Positions 9,960-19,773 are shown, numbered from the stretch's first letter. The stretch is DNA of 64,000 bases from Lunularia cruciata (GCA_948567375.1 OX419759.1:19622744-19686743), one strand, 5' to 3'. The notes: a model not told the origin generated them from the sequence alone. A program made the numbers and translations.

Positions 9960-11981
9960 TTATCTGGGTCTGGGTCTCAAAACCTCTGGCTTAGGTGCAA
10001 AATCCATAGCACACAAAGGATATACATCTGAATCAGATTCAGATTCATCCTCCTCCGTGGAAGTCTCCTCTTCCATGCTTGTGTCCACACCCGAAGCTCC
10101 TTCTTCAGAATCTGATTCCCAATAATCAGAAGATGGGGTATCTGAATGTGAAGTGTTGGTGGTGTTAGTCACAAGAACAGTGACTCTATGGTTTGATGGC
10201 CCAATCCTCAAGTACCCTTTGTGCCATCGATCAGTTGTGCGTGCTGCTCTCAACCATGGCCTCCCAAGAAGTAAGTCATAGCTTGAATCCTTCAAGACTT
10301 GGAAAGTCATGAGATTTTGAACTCCCATAACTGAAACTACCACCTTATCCATCACCCCTACTGGTCGAACTTGTTGTTTGTTTGCCATGCTCACCACAAA
10401 TGTTGAAGGTCTTGAGGGTATCATACCCAACTTCTTCATCAACCTTTCTGACATGGCATTCAATGCTGATCCTCCATCAACCAATGCATCCTTGATGTTG
10501 TGACCATTCACTCTCACATCAATCTTGGAGGCATATTCACAAGCCTCCCATGGTGCTGGGTTTGCATCCACCACCCCCATTGATACTGGAACTTTTGCCT
10601 TCTTCTTCTTCTTGCTCCTTGTAGAACTCAAACCACCTCTAAGCTCCTTTCTCAAGGTAGGGTTCAAAGCAATTAATTGGCCCACTGTGATGTTAGCCTT
10701 GTGACTACCAACATCCTCCAACACATTGTAGTTCCATTGTTGCTTTGAGATCAAGAAGTCCTCCATCCCCAACTTCTTCCTTGGAGTCTTTGTTGTTGAT
10801 GGTGTTGAGGTGCACGTGCTCCTAGTAGACATGGGAGTATCCTTGCTTGAAGTAAATCCTTGAGAAGAGTGAACATCCTCTGCAAAACGAACTCTCTTCT
10901 TCTCTTGTGCCAAAAGCTCCAAATTAAGACCCTTGGAGTTTGAGCACTCTCCCTTCTCATACTTGCTCTCAACCACATCTATGGATGCTATCCCCTTACC
11001 TTTGTTGGGATTAGGAGCCACTTGGGTTTCACTACCTCCCTCTTTCCCTCTATTGGCTCCCTCATAACCCCCTCCTCCATGGTAAGTGGAATTTGGGCAA
11101 TTCCTTTGGATATGGCCTCTTCCTCCACAACCAAAACAATTTATATCATTGAAATTGTTGGCTGGTTGGCCTCCACTATATGGATAGTTTCCATAACTCC
11201 TAGGCCCTCTCCCTACATTCTGATCCACCTCTCTCTTCTCCCATAGTTGCACCACATTGATCTTGAGATCCGCAAGTTGTTTTGTGATGGTTTGGAGTGG
11301 ATCTTTTGGTGGAGGTGCAAGAACTGGAGCAACTACTACTTGTGGTGCAACCCTTGTCACCAAAGTATCAGAAGTTCCACCATACTTGTAGCCTTGAGGA
11401 GGATGCACAACCTCCTTCACCACCAAATCACTCTCATCCCCTTCCAAACTCTCCTCCATACGAATTGCGATCTTGATAGCTTCAACCTTGGAAAAAGGTT
11501 TCTCATATCTCACCTTGCTTCTAATTTGTGGTCTCAATCCTCCCACAAAATTCTTGGTGAGCATGGCCCCTATGCCAATCATTGTAGTCTCCACATCATC
11601 CCCACCCTTCCTCAACACTATGCGAAATCTGGACTCCAACTTTTCCACTCTTTCCACATAGACTCTCACTTTCTCTCCATCTCCTTGCTTGAGAAATGTA
11701 ACCTCAATCATCAATCTCTCAAAACTCTCATCAGAAAGAAAGTTCTCAATGAGTGCTGAAGTCAAAGTCTCCCAAGACTCCTCTTCCACCGCTCTCCTCT
11801 CTCTCTTTTGGTATTCTAACTCATACCATGTAAGTGCTGCATCCTCAAAGAAATCTGGTAATAATGAGGCCCACTCATTCTTCCTCCTCTCATTGTTTCC
11901 TATGCAAGCTCTCTTGAAATCTCTCACAAAGGCCTCCACATCTTCTCCATCCTTGCCAAAGAAAACTGGAAGTTTTCCCAT
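9960..11981 (-). CDS. gag: Element B Gag-protease polyprotein
   Basis: This is a 673-residue open frame. Residues about 1-180 form a retrotransposon Gag capsid-like region (LPVFFGKDGEDVEAFVRDFK near the start, ALTWYE at about 49-54). A CCHC zinc knuckle lies at 282-295 (CFGCGGRGHIQRNC), after a Gly/Asn/Tyr-rich stretch. A Ser/Thr/Lys-rich linker follows. The aspartic protease active site is VDGGSALNAM at about 501-510, with LLGRPWL about 70 residues on. Residues about 620-655 are strongly acidic. Gag packages element RNA in cytoplasmic particles and the protease processes the polyprotein. The stop lies 8 bp before the first pol ATG in another frame. The sequence at the junction reads DPDPDKSPLTLEE in the pol frame, so pol was probably fused to it once. 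The start chosen is the first ATG before the capsid-like region. Confidence 0.93.
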   Translation of the reverse strand: MGKLPVFFGKDGEDVEAFVRDFKRACIGNNERRKNEWASLLPDFFEDAALTWYELEYQKRERRAVEEESWETLTSALIENFLSDESFERLMIEVTFLKQGDGEKVRVYVERVEKLESRFRIVLRKGGDDVETTMIGIGAMLTKNFVGGLRPQIRSKVRYEKPFSKVEAIKIAIRMEESLEGDESDLVVKEVVHPPQGYKYGGTSDTLVTRVAPQVVVAPVLAPPPKDPLQTITKQLADLKINVVQLWEKREVDQNVGRGPRSYGNYPYSGGQPANNFNDINCFGCGGRGHIQRNCPNSTYHGGGGYEGANRGKEGGSETQVAPNPNKGKGIASIDVVESKYEKGECSNSKGLNLELLAQEKKRVRFAEDVHSSQGFTSSKDTPMSTRSTCTSTPSTTKTPRKKLGMEDFLISKQQWNYNVLEDVGSHKANITVGQLIALNPTLRKELRGGLSSTRSKKKKKAKVPVSMGVVDANPAPWEACEYASKIDVRVNGHNIKDALVDGGSALNAMSERLMKKLGMIPSRPSTFVVSMANKQQVRPVGVMDKVVVSVMGVQNLMTFQVLKDSSYDLLLGRPWLRAARTTDRWHKGYLRIGPSNHRVTVLVTNTTNTSHSDTPSSDYWESDSEEGASGVDTSMEEETSTEEDESESDSDVYPLCAMDFAPKPEVLRPRPR

Positions 11982-12215
11982 CTTAACCCCTCACTATCTT
12001 TCTTTTCTCTCAAATTTTAATTTTTTTTCCTTTTCTCTCACTCTATTACTAATAGAGTATATACATGACTAACATCATCTGAGAATAATCCACTCTAGGG
12101 AAAACAAAAGGTTCAGGTTGCTCCAAGATTTCTATAGCAACATCAAATCCTAGAGTGCATATTAATGTAACTCTCATGGATAGTTTATCCATAAGTTGAA
12201 AGATTATCTCCATCA

Positions 12216-12689
12216 CTAATCTTGAGAACTAGCTGATGAAGGTGGTAGTATTTCTGTAGCTGTACTAAGACTCTCTCCAAGATCCTTCACCAAAGTTTCC
12301 AAAAGTGCTTTTACTCCTCTACACTCATGTCCTTTTGGAAGTCCTTCAACTCCACAAACCTCACACAACTCCTTGGTCTTAGATTTTCTCCCTCCCAATC
12401 TTGGTGAAGAAGGTCCAACATGCAAACCCAAGTCAAGTAAGCCTCTCCTTTCCCTCAATCTCTTGCTCTCAAAGGTCAATGGACATGAACTTGCCTTATG
12501 TCCCTTCTCTCCACATAGAAAGCACTTAGACTCACTCTTTCCTCCAAGTGGTGTAGGTTTTTGGATCCTCTCAATACTCTCTTCAAATTCTATTGTAAAT
12601 TTTCTTTTCCTCAAATCAACCCCTAAAATCACCTCAAACCCTTGGGGAACCTTGCATAATCTCAATTTCCACTCTTGATGACCCTCCAT
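12216..12689 (-). CDS. Extra zinc-knuckle ORF upstream of gag in element B
   Basis: This 157-codon frame sits between the 5' LTR and gag. It has a clear CCHC knuckle at residues 56-69 (CFLCGEKGHKASSC) and a second Cys/His cluster near residue 109 (CEVCGVEGLPKGHEC). The N-terminal half is basic and the C-terminus Ser-rich. A second frame (12819-12634) overlaps its start in a different phase, so the protein may once have begun further upstream and been split by a frameshift. Ogre-type Tat elements also carry an ORF before gag; whether this one is related is unknown. It may bind nucleic acid. I do not recognise a named family, and a domesticated or captured fragment is possible. Confidence 0.7.
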   Translation of the reverse strand: MEGHQEWKLRLCKVPQGFEVILGVDLRKRKFTIEFEESIERIQKPTPLGGKSESKCFLCGEKGHKASSCPLTFESKRLRERRGLLDLGLHVGPSSPRLGGRKSKTKELCEVCGVEGLPKGHECRGVKALLETLVKDLGESLSTATEILPPSSASSQD

Positions 12690-13526
12690 GTTCCCAAGAT
12701 GAATCTAAACACTCAAACATGCTTTCTGTTGATCTCAAACTTCTCATGCATGAGATCTCCACTTTGCAGAATTGACCCTTCATCACAATGTCACTCAAAT
12801 CTCCCAACCAATATGTCACAATCCTTTTAAATTTTGCACACTTGATAACAATTCCAGGGCGTCCCTCTCTGCAAAATTTCAGATCTTTTCATTGAGCCAT
12901 TTGGCCTAGACACCTTTCTATTCAGCACTCATATTTCAGATTTGGTCTGAAAACCACCCCCCTCACTTCAAAAACTCATTTCTCCCTGCGAAAGAACAAT
13001 CTATCTTTAATTTTTGTTGCAGCAGGTAGAATACAATGCACTGAATTTTCTTGGAAAGTTTCAAGACAATTCACTAAAAATTGAAGAAATGGCAGACTCT
13101 GTACAATTTTCCAGAGAGCATGCAGTTGCGGGAGCACTTTACCCTATCAACTTTCAAAAATTCTAGCCCAGTGCGCATAGAAGCTCTCACAATAATTTCA
13201 AGTGTTCTAACTGAAAGATAACCCAAGCTATCATGTGTAGAAATCTCAAGTCCAGATCTCAAACTTGAGATTTTGCCCAAAATCATCTTAATCCCCAAAA
13301 TCTGCAATCCACCTCACACAATCTCTCCAATTCCTCTCATGTGTACAAGATGTACAAAATCAACTCAAAGACATCATAATGAACTCCAGGGTATACAAAT
13401 GGATCTTGGTTCTCTAACATAAGTTCAGCCCTCTCCTCTCCTAATGTTCTCTCCAAGTGAGCTCTCATAGCCTCCTTCTGCCTAATGTAGAATTGGACCC
13501 GGATCATTATCTTGCCTTCTAGAGAG
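12690..13526 (-). other. Untranslated leader of element B
   Basis: This stretch of about 840 bp lies between the primer-binding site and the extra ORF. It holds only short frames (for example 13570-13337, 77 codons, reading out of the primer-binding region) with no recognisable motif. A long leader before the first ORF is common in plant gypsy elements and usually includes the packaging signal; no specific structure was identified by eye. Confidence 0.6.
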
Positions 13527-13544
13527 GTCCCGGCAACGGAACCA
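13527..13544 (-). promoter_or_regulatory. Primer-binding site matching tRNA-Glu
   Basis: The plus strand reads gtcccggcaacggaacca, which is what I know as the last 18 bases of plant cytosolic tRNA-Glu including CCA. The minus strand, TGGTTCCGTTGCCGGGAC, is therefore a full-length minus-strand primer site, starting 5 nt after the end of the 5' LTR. tRNA-Asp, used by Athila-like elements, would differ at the positions next to CCA. Confidence 0.85.
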
Positions 13545-13549
13545 AAAAT

Positions 13550-14240
13550 GTGAGCCGACCTGTCTCTCACTCAGGATGAACCTCTGATGGCTATTATGGT
13601 AGCGCACCATGGACTAAGAAGGCAAGGAACTCCAACTCCATCATACTCCTCCAAGGCTAACACTCCAAGACTCAAGACATTGCTCACTAGAGAACTCAAT
13701 GAGAGAGAGATAGTTGCAAATGAAAGGATGATGAGTACCTCCTCACCCCTTGTTTATATACTTGTGAAATAGTTACGTACCAAAGTTACTAATTACCGTA
13801 GTAACTCAAGTTACTAGACTAAAAGTCAAGTAAAGTCAAAAAGTAGAAAGGAATATCCATTCACATGGGCATATTCCCCTAAGCATGTGATCTTATCTTG
13901 ACCCAACCACTAAGTCAAGGATTCCTTCACATGGGCTATCCTTGGACTAAAGAAGAATCCAAAACAAAAAGGTTTGCGGGCCCAAGAGTTCTCAACTCTT
14001 TCCTCAAAGCCAAACACCTAGGAATAATACCAAGTCAACACACTAAAATCCAAAATAGTAGTGCTCATCTTTTCTACTTCCTCTAAAGTAAGGTCCCCTC
14101 TATCTTAGCTATGACTAACTTTAGCTAACCATGACTAATATAGAACCATCCTTTATCTCTATATAAATAATATCTCTTAAGTACTTGTAATACCAAGCTA
14201 AATATCACAATACCACACACATGCACAAATGGGTGTTACA
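13550..14240 (-). repeat. LTR1 copy 3, 5' LTR of element B
   Basis: 691 bp. It begins TGTAACACCC on the minus strand (complement of 14231-14240) and ends GGCTCAC five bases from the primer-binding site. The likely TATA box is the complement of 13753-13760 (tttatata), about 480 nt into the LTR. Four TTGAC[CT] words, the W-box core bound by WRKY factors, lie upstream of it (complements of 13824-13829, 13834-13839 and 13912-13917, and a plus-strand one at about 13899-13904). Confidence 0.95.
13753..13760 (-). promoter_or_regulatory. Putative TATA box of LTR1 (element B)
   Basis: The minus strand reads AAGTATATAAACAAGG around this site. It lies about 480 nt from the LTR 5' end, leaving about 205 nt of R-U5, a normal arrangement. 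The word is conserved in copies 1, 2, 3, 4, 6 and 7. Transcription start has not been shown. Confidence 0.55.
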
Positions 14241-15950
14241 GGACACTTTGTCCATGGCGATTGGAGTTGTCTTAAGTCAGAAAGATGAGAAGAAGAACTT
14301 CCCGGTTTATTATGCCAGTTGACAACTCTCAGTTTCAGAATAGAACTATTCAACAACTGAAAGAGAAGCATTCAAAATGGTGTATGCCTGCAAGAAATTT
14401 TGCCACTACTTGCTGGAATATGAGTTTGTCTTCTATGTTAACCACTACGCATTGCAACATTTGGTCAAGAAGGCAGATTTGTCTGGGCAAATTGCAAGAT
14501 AGATCTTGTTGTTATAAGAATTCACATATATTGTACAAGTGAGGAAGGGAGTTTTGCATTTGAATGCGGACTTCTTGTCCAGGTTAGAAACTCAAGACCA
14601 GGAATGGGAAATTGACAATCGGTTCCTTGATGAAGAGTTATATCAGTTAACAACAATGTGAAGTACAAGGTATGCAGCCGAATATCATTATTTGCATACT
14701 CTCCATTGTCTTGAAGGGCTGGACCTAGAGCAAAGGGCATTTTTTCTTAGGAAAATAAGGCCGTATCAGCTAAAACACAACATTTTATTCAAGATGGGCG
14801 AAGACAAAGTACTTTGGCAATGCTTGGAGTCATACAAAGTTGGGGGTGTAATTGAGTCTTTACACTCCAAAGCATTCGGAGGACACTATGCTCTAAAGAA
14901 TACTATAAAGAAGATTCTTTCTTTGGGGTACTGGTGACACGCATGTCCATATCCAAAGTTGTGATGCTTGTCACAGAATGGGAAACCCGACGGGTACTTC
15001 TCAATGGCCTTTGAGACCAATTTTACCCTTGGCCCCATTTGAGGAATGTGGAATTGATTTTGTGGGTCTCATTCAACCAGAGACCCGAGTCACGAGGAAG
15101 AGATACATTTTGGTATGCATTGACTATGCTACCAAGATGGTCAAAGCTGAAGCAACTCGTAGAGATGATGTAGAGACCGTTGCGGAATTTTTCTTTCAAA
15201 ACATCATCTCCCCATACGGATGTCCTTCAGAATTGGTCAATGACAGAGAGACACATTTTTTGAACTTTGTGATGGAGGTGTTAACAAAATAATTCCAGAT
15301 TAAACATTGGAAGACAACTCCTTATAACCCAAAAGCAAATGGCTTAACAGAAAAGGAAAATGGGTTACTTTGCAAAATTTTGAATAAGGTGACTGTCAAT
15401 TATGCCTATGACTGGGATACAAAACTACCAGCCGCGTTGTGGGCATATTGAACAACAAAAAAGATCACAACCAAAAAACTCCATACTTCTTGATATACGG
15501 CTTGCATCCCATACTACCAATTGAATTTGAAGTTCCGACATATTGGATTCTTTGCAAAGAACGATTGTCGGAGGAAGAAAGCCAGGATCTTTGGATCCAT
15601 CAACTAATGTGGTTAGAAGAGAAAAGAGACAATGCAATGCAAACCAAAAAAGAAGTACAAGAGCAAAGGAAATTCATGCACAATAAGCACATCAAGCCTA
15701 TGACTATTTGCGATGGAGATTTGGTTTTGTTACATGACAATCACCAAATATTTTTTCCAGGCAAGCTGCATTTCAGATGGATGGGGCCTTATTGAGTTCT
15801 TCATCTTTATGAAAATGGGTCCATTCAACTTGCAGACCTAGAGGGCAATCCTTTTGCCACTCGAGTAAATGGGTGGAGAGTTTGGAGATATTGGACCAGA
15901 GACTCGGATGTCTCTAAGACACCCAAAGTCGGTGTTTGTGGGGACGCTCA
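14241..15950 (+). pseudogene. pol: Element C: decayed gypsy pol (RNase H, integrase)
   Basis: Plus-strand gypsy pol interrupted by several stops and frameshifts. RNase H comes first (GVVLSQKDEKKNFPVYYA, then EREAFKMVYACKKF). Open pieces follow at 14692-14937 (H2C2-type zinc region, AFGGHYAL), 14978-15292 (integrase core: ECGIDFVGLIQ and LVNDRETHF, both catalytic Asp kept) and 15439-15795 (after NGLTEKENG with the Glu; ends in an integrase C-terminal barrel-like part, DGDLVLLHDN and FRWMGPY). The RT and everything upstream are missing: sequence starts inside RNase H exactly where the LTR of element B ends, so B's insertion or a rearrangement cut it. The element continues into a polypurine run at 15956 and the aORF/LTR2 region. 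Confidence 0.88.
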
Positions 15951-15955
15951 CATTT

Positions 15956-15970
15956 GAGGAGGGGGGGAAG
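15956..15970 (+). promoter_or_regulatory. Polypurine run after element C integrase
   Basis: The plus strand reads gaggagggggggaag, directly followed by TGGTACCC. A polypurine tract just before an LTR is the expected signal. If it is the real tract, the LTR would start at about 15971 and would contain the aORF that follows. A second TG-start candidate (TGTAACAACTTTC) lies at about 16189. Confidence 0.5.
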
Positions 15971-16689
15971 TGGTACCCACATTTTTTTTTCCAATTTTGA
16001 AGAGAAGTGTACAAAGAACTCAAATTGCACCTGTATGGCCAAAGAAGGCAAAGAAAAGTGTCCTCTAGATGTAACCCAAGGTAACAGGACTTTGGGTCAT
16101 AAGGCAAGGTACTTGGAATTGGCTTGTCAGCATACAACCCAAAGTAAGGAGTCCTTGTCTTGGGGTGCTCAACCCAAGGTGAGGACAGTGTAACAACTTT
16201 CTTTTGGGGCAAGACATTCAAGAAGGTACGTTCAAAAATGTCGGTCATACGCGTGAAGGATACTTGACAATGACAAGAGCATGCAAGAGGTGTGATTTCT
16301 TGGTAGAAACTCAAATTGAAGAAAGACGGAGAAGGTGCAACTCTATAAAAATTGAGCTAAAGACGAAGCGATGACAAGCAATTTCCTATTGCTGCTAAGA
16401 AGTCATCCTGCAAGAGATCGTGAGAAGGGAAGTATAGTGAAAGATGCACTAGTGTGTCAGAGGAAGTCAAGGGAGTTAAGCCAAGAATCAGTAGGAAGAA
16501 TAATCCATAGCCCAAAGTGGAAGAGAGAAAGATAAGAGGTGGGAAGAAGCACTCCAAATTTGTAGTGAGAAATCATGTGATTTGGAGGTTAGATGTGATT
16601 GCAAGAAGTCTTGAGCAGGCTTTGGATCACATTTTTGGCATGGAACTAGAATGTTAGCTTTCCACGTTTCATGACTGAGATCATCAAGA
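15971..16689 (+). other. Spacer between element C integrase and aORF copy a
   Basis: No clear coding motif is seen. It contains a T-run (15981-15991) and a repeated theme of cccaag and gggtgctc words at 16070-16190. Short frames (15936-16193) have no recognisable domain. It may be untranslated leader or U3 for the following aORF. Confidence 0.4.
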
Positions 16690-18951
16690 GTAAGTGTCTC
16701 AATGGCCTAGAGGAAGAAGGGAAGAGAGGAATCTGGCTTGATGGGCAGAGTCGGATTTGATGTTAGTACTCAAGAGAGAAGCAGGCACAGACCATGGTGC
16801 CACGTTCTTGAGGAAGGGGGAAGTAGCCAAAGAAACCCAAGAAGTGAGAGATGCCTTCTCTTCAAAGCACACAAAGAATGGCTACAAAGTGGAGAGCTAT
16901 AAGGATCTTGTCAAGAGAGGGATTGTGAGTGCTCCAATGTCAATCTTGAAGCCAAAGAGAATGACTTATGTGATGAAGCACCAAGCGGTGTTCTTCCATA
17001 AGACGTTTGCAGGAGAGCCAATTAATTAGGCAAAGTGTCTTCATGGGAGGACAAGATAGATGGTGTGGAATTTGCGAGACAAGTTGCCTCCACATTACAT
17101 TGTGCCATTTGCAGCCCATTTCTATCTAAGGCTGAACTTGCTCAATGCGGTGGAGCAAAATAAGATGGTGTCTCATTTCCATCTCGATTTAAGAAGAGAT
17201 GTCAATGCTGAGGCATAGCAATACATTCTTCATATTAGGAGCAGTTATGAGTACTATGCGCAGACATTGGAAGTGAGAAATCCAGAGTTGAAGAAGAGGA
17301 GTCAACAAGGAGAAGAAGAAGTAGAGAAAGCAAGACCTAAAAGGCTAGAAGGGTAAACCTAAGGAAAGAGCTAATGGTAATCGCATCATTGGAAGAAGAG
17401 TTGGAAGGGGAAGTCGAGTGCAAGTCCAAAGACTTGCACTCGGCTTTCCGAGGAGAGGGAGGAAAAACCCAAGTTCACATTGTAGAGTGGAGACACAAGT
17501 AGTGACAGCGACGATGGAGTGGAGATGAAATTGGTACCCAAAGAGGAGGAAGCCAAGATGGAGACAGAGGAGAAAGGTAACTCAAAATTGGAAGACAAAG
17601 TTCCAGAGGAAGAGGAAAAAAGAGTTACAATTCAAAGAGGAGTTTGTTCTCGACGTGTAAGGCAAAGTGTGAAGCGGGGCCAAGTAAGGTAAGAGAAGAG
17701 GAGGACGGAAGTTTGAAGAGTGAAGAATTCATTCCTATAAGGCGACTGCGGCTTAGAAGGCAAGTGTCGAGTGAGGAAGAGGTTAAGAAGGAGATAAGTC
17801 CGCAAGTTGAAATGAATGAAAGTGAAGGAGTATAGTCTCTACTGGAGGTTGTGTGCCCGTTGTTGGTGAAGTTAGAGCACAAGAAGAAGGAGATGCAGTC
17901 CAAGTGTCCGGAGGTGAAGACTGCATTGCAGGTGTCAGCTCAATTAGAAGAAGAGAACTTGAAGTTAAAGAAGAGTATAATCCAAGGTGAGGAGGAAAGG
18001 GAAGTACTACAAGTAGATGCAGTAGTACAGAATCAAGTGATCAAGAACTTGAAGAGAGAAGCAAGGAATAGAGAGGAACTCATAGAGCGGGGTGACATAG
18101 CAAAGGAAAGGCAAGTAGTTGAGTATGAAATCTTGAAACAACAGTTTGTTGATTTGAGATTAGAAATTATCCATGCTATGGCAAGAGTAGCAGAGAAAGT
18201 GCAAGAGCTCAATAGAGTGATGGAGAGTGTAAAAGAGAAGAAGCAGCTCTGGCAAAGGAAGTTGACAGTGAGATATAAAGAGGAAGAAAGGTTGAGAGAG
18301 TTACTTCACAATCAAGAGGAGAAGATTGTGCAGAAGGAGAAGGAGAAGGAAACTATGAAAGCCGAGTTCAAAGCGGAATTAGCAATGTATAGAGAGGATT
18401 GGCTTGTTGATCAAGAACGGGAGAGAAGAATGAGATTGGAGCCATTGAAGGAGATTGTGATCAAGATGAATGCAATGCATAGTACAGAAGTCAGCATGCG
18501 GATTGAAGAAGCAAGACTGCACGAGTTGAAGTTGTTGGTGTAGGAGATGAGGAGGAGAAATGCAAAGGATAAAGATTTGAACACATTGTTGATGAGTCTC
18601 AGAACTTGTGTAGATAGAAAGATATTGGAAGTAGAAGACAATATCACAATTAGATTAGACTTAGTGAAATTCGAGATAGATAAAATTTGGAAGGATGTAA
18701 GAGCAAAACCCAAAGTAGATAACATAGGAGTGCAGATGGCTTCAAAGTTACCTTCGGAGATGTTAGAGAAGAGTGGGTCGGGAGATAGAGATTTAGAAGG
18801 ATTACCTATGATAGGAATTGTAGATCAAGAAGAAGAAGTAGTAGACTTGGTAGAAGATTTAGTAGTTGTGAAACCCGAGGATAGAGTAGTAGTGAGTGAA
18901 GTTACTTTGGGATTGAAAGCCAAAGAAGAGGTTGACATCGGATTGGAGTAG
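16690..18951 (+). pseudogene. aORF copy a: unrecognised protein with conserved core and coiled coil
   Basis: The frame is broken into 16757-17029, 17644-17835, 17851-18543 and 18547-18951. The conserved core lies near 16945-17200: LKPKRMTYVMKHQAVFF, then GEPIN followed by TAG where copies e, f and g have Trp, then FAAHFYLRLNLLN. Downstream is a long charged region. 17851-18543 (230 codons) is almost entirely heptad-like Glu/Lys/Leu sequence, predicted coiled coil by eye. The last piece ends VDIGLE, just before an LTR2 copy. Position after integrase and before the LTR is that of env-like ORFs in Athila-type elements. I see no signal peptide or membrane segment, so calling it env would be unsupported. 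Six related copies occur in the window. Confidence 0.65.
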
Positions 18952-19769
18952 TAAAAAATTTGAGATCTAAAGAGGCAAATATGAAGAGTTGCATTGTCAG
19001 TTTGGATCTGTAGATTTGTAGAGTTGTAAGGAAATTGTATTTTTGTTAGTAATTTTTGTTTGCTTCACTATTTAAAGGTAGCATTCGCAGTCTTATGTTG
19101 TTCAATGCTCATTTTTTTTGAGAATAGATAAAGCAAAGTGTTGTGAAGCAATGCTCGTTGCTTGAGCTTGATTTTGAGTATCAACATTGTGTTTGTGTTT
19201 GTGAGTGCGTGGAGAAATTCAAAGTGCAAGTTAGTGTGCTTGTTGGATGTTGGATTTTGTAGCCTTGATCTTCATTCTGTGTGTTTGATCCTGAGTGAAG
19301 TGAAATCGGAGCAATGCCTTCACAGATCTGAGAGGAATTGTAGTGTTGGTAGTATTCTGCATTTGTGAGTGCAGCGTCAAGTTGATGTGAAGCAATTTTG
19401 ATCAAGGAAGTTGTGCCTTCAATGGAAAGGTGGAACACAATTCTGAGGCAAAGTCATTTTGCAATGAAGTGCCATTTTTGGGAGAGCTTGAGTCATCACA
19501 ATCAAGATTGTTTGGAAAGATTTAATGGAGTTGTGATTAAAGAGTGTTAATTCGTGACAAGACTATGAATTTACTAACAAGCATTGATTTGCAAGCACTG
19601 ATTCACTTCTGGGTGTAGTTTCTACCTGAGAGATTTAAAAAGAACTCAAGAAGAACTGCTTGTTACTATTTGACTTCATATTTGACCAATTCTGACCAAT
19701 ATCTTTGTGGGAACAAACTTTACTTACCTCATTACTACAAAAGGGATATTTGCTGGGTTGTCGCAACTT
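18952..19769 (+). repeat. LTR2 copy after aORF a
   Basis: The segment after the aORF stop matches 21650-22456 and, from 19262 on, 4248-4734. It contains a TATA-like ctatttaaagg at 19068-19078 and ends GGGTTGTCGCAAC. An upstream boundary (TG) was not found with confidence. Confidence 0.7.
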
Positions 19770-19773
19770 CTTC

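Larger units (their letters stand above)
6413..14240 (-). mobile_element. Element B: nearly complete Ty3/gypsy LTR retrotransposon
   Basis: This 7.8-kb minus-strand element has its 5' LTR at 13550-14240, a primer-binding site at 13527-13544, a leader, an extra zinc-knuckle ORF (12689-12216), gag-protease (11981-9960), pol (9952-7151), a G-rich tract at 7103-7111 and a 3' LTR at 6413-7102. Order PR-RT-RNase H-integrase makes it Ty3/gypsy. The RT wording (FIDDF, MPFGLCNAPATFQ) and an integrase without a visible chromodomain resemble the Athila/Tat side of the superfamily; that placement is inference. By hand I count about 8 substitutions and one indel between the LTRs, about 1.2%, which suggests a fairly recent insertion. 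No clear 5-bp target duplication is seen (ggtct left, ggaca right). Confidence 0.93.

Noticed and set aside
11247-11759. 170-codon plus-strand frame
   Set aside because: Antisense to gag of element B, which has a clear knuckle and protease.
16757-18951. Calling the aORF an envelope gene
   Set aside because: Position alone fits. No signal peptide, membrane helix or cleavage site is visible, so env is unsupported.
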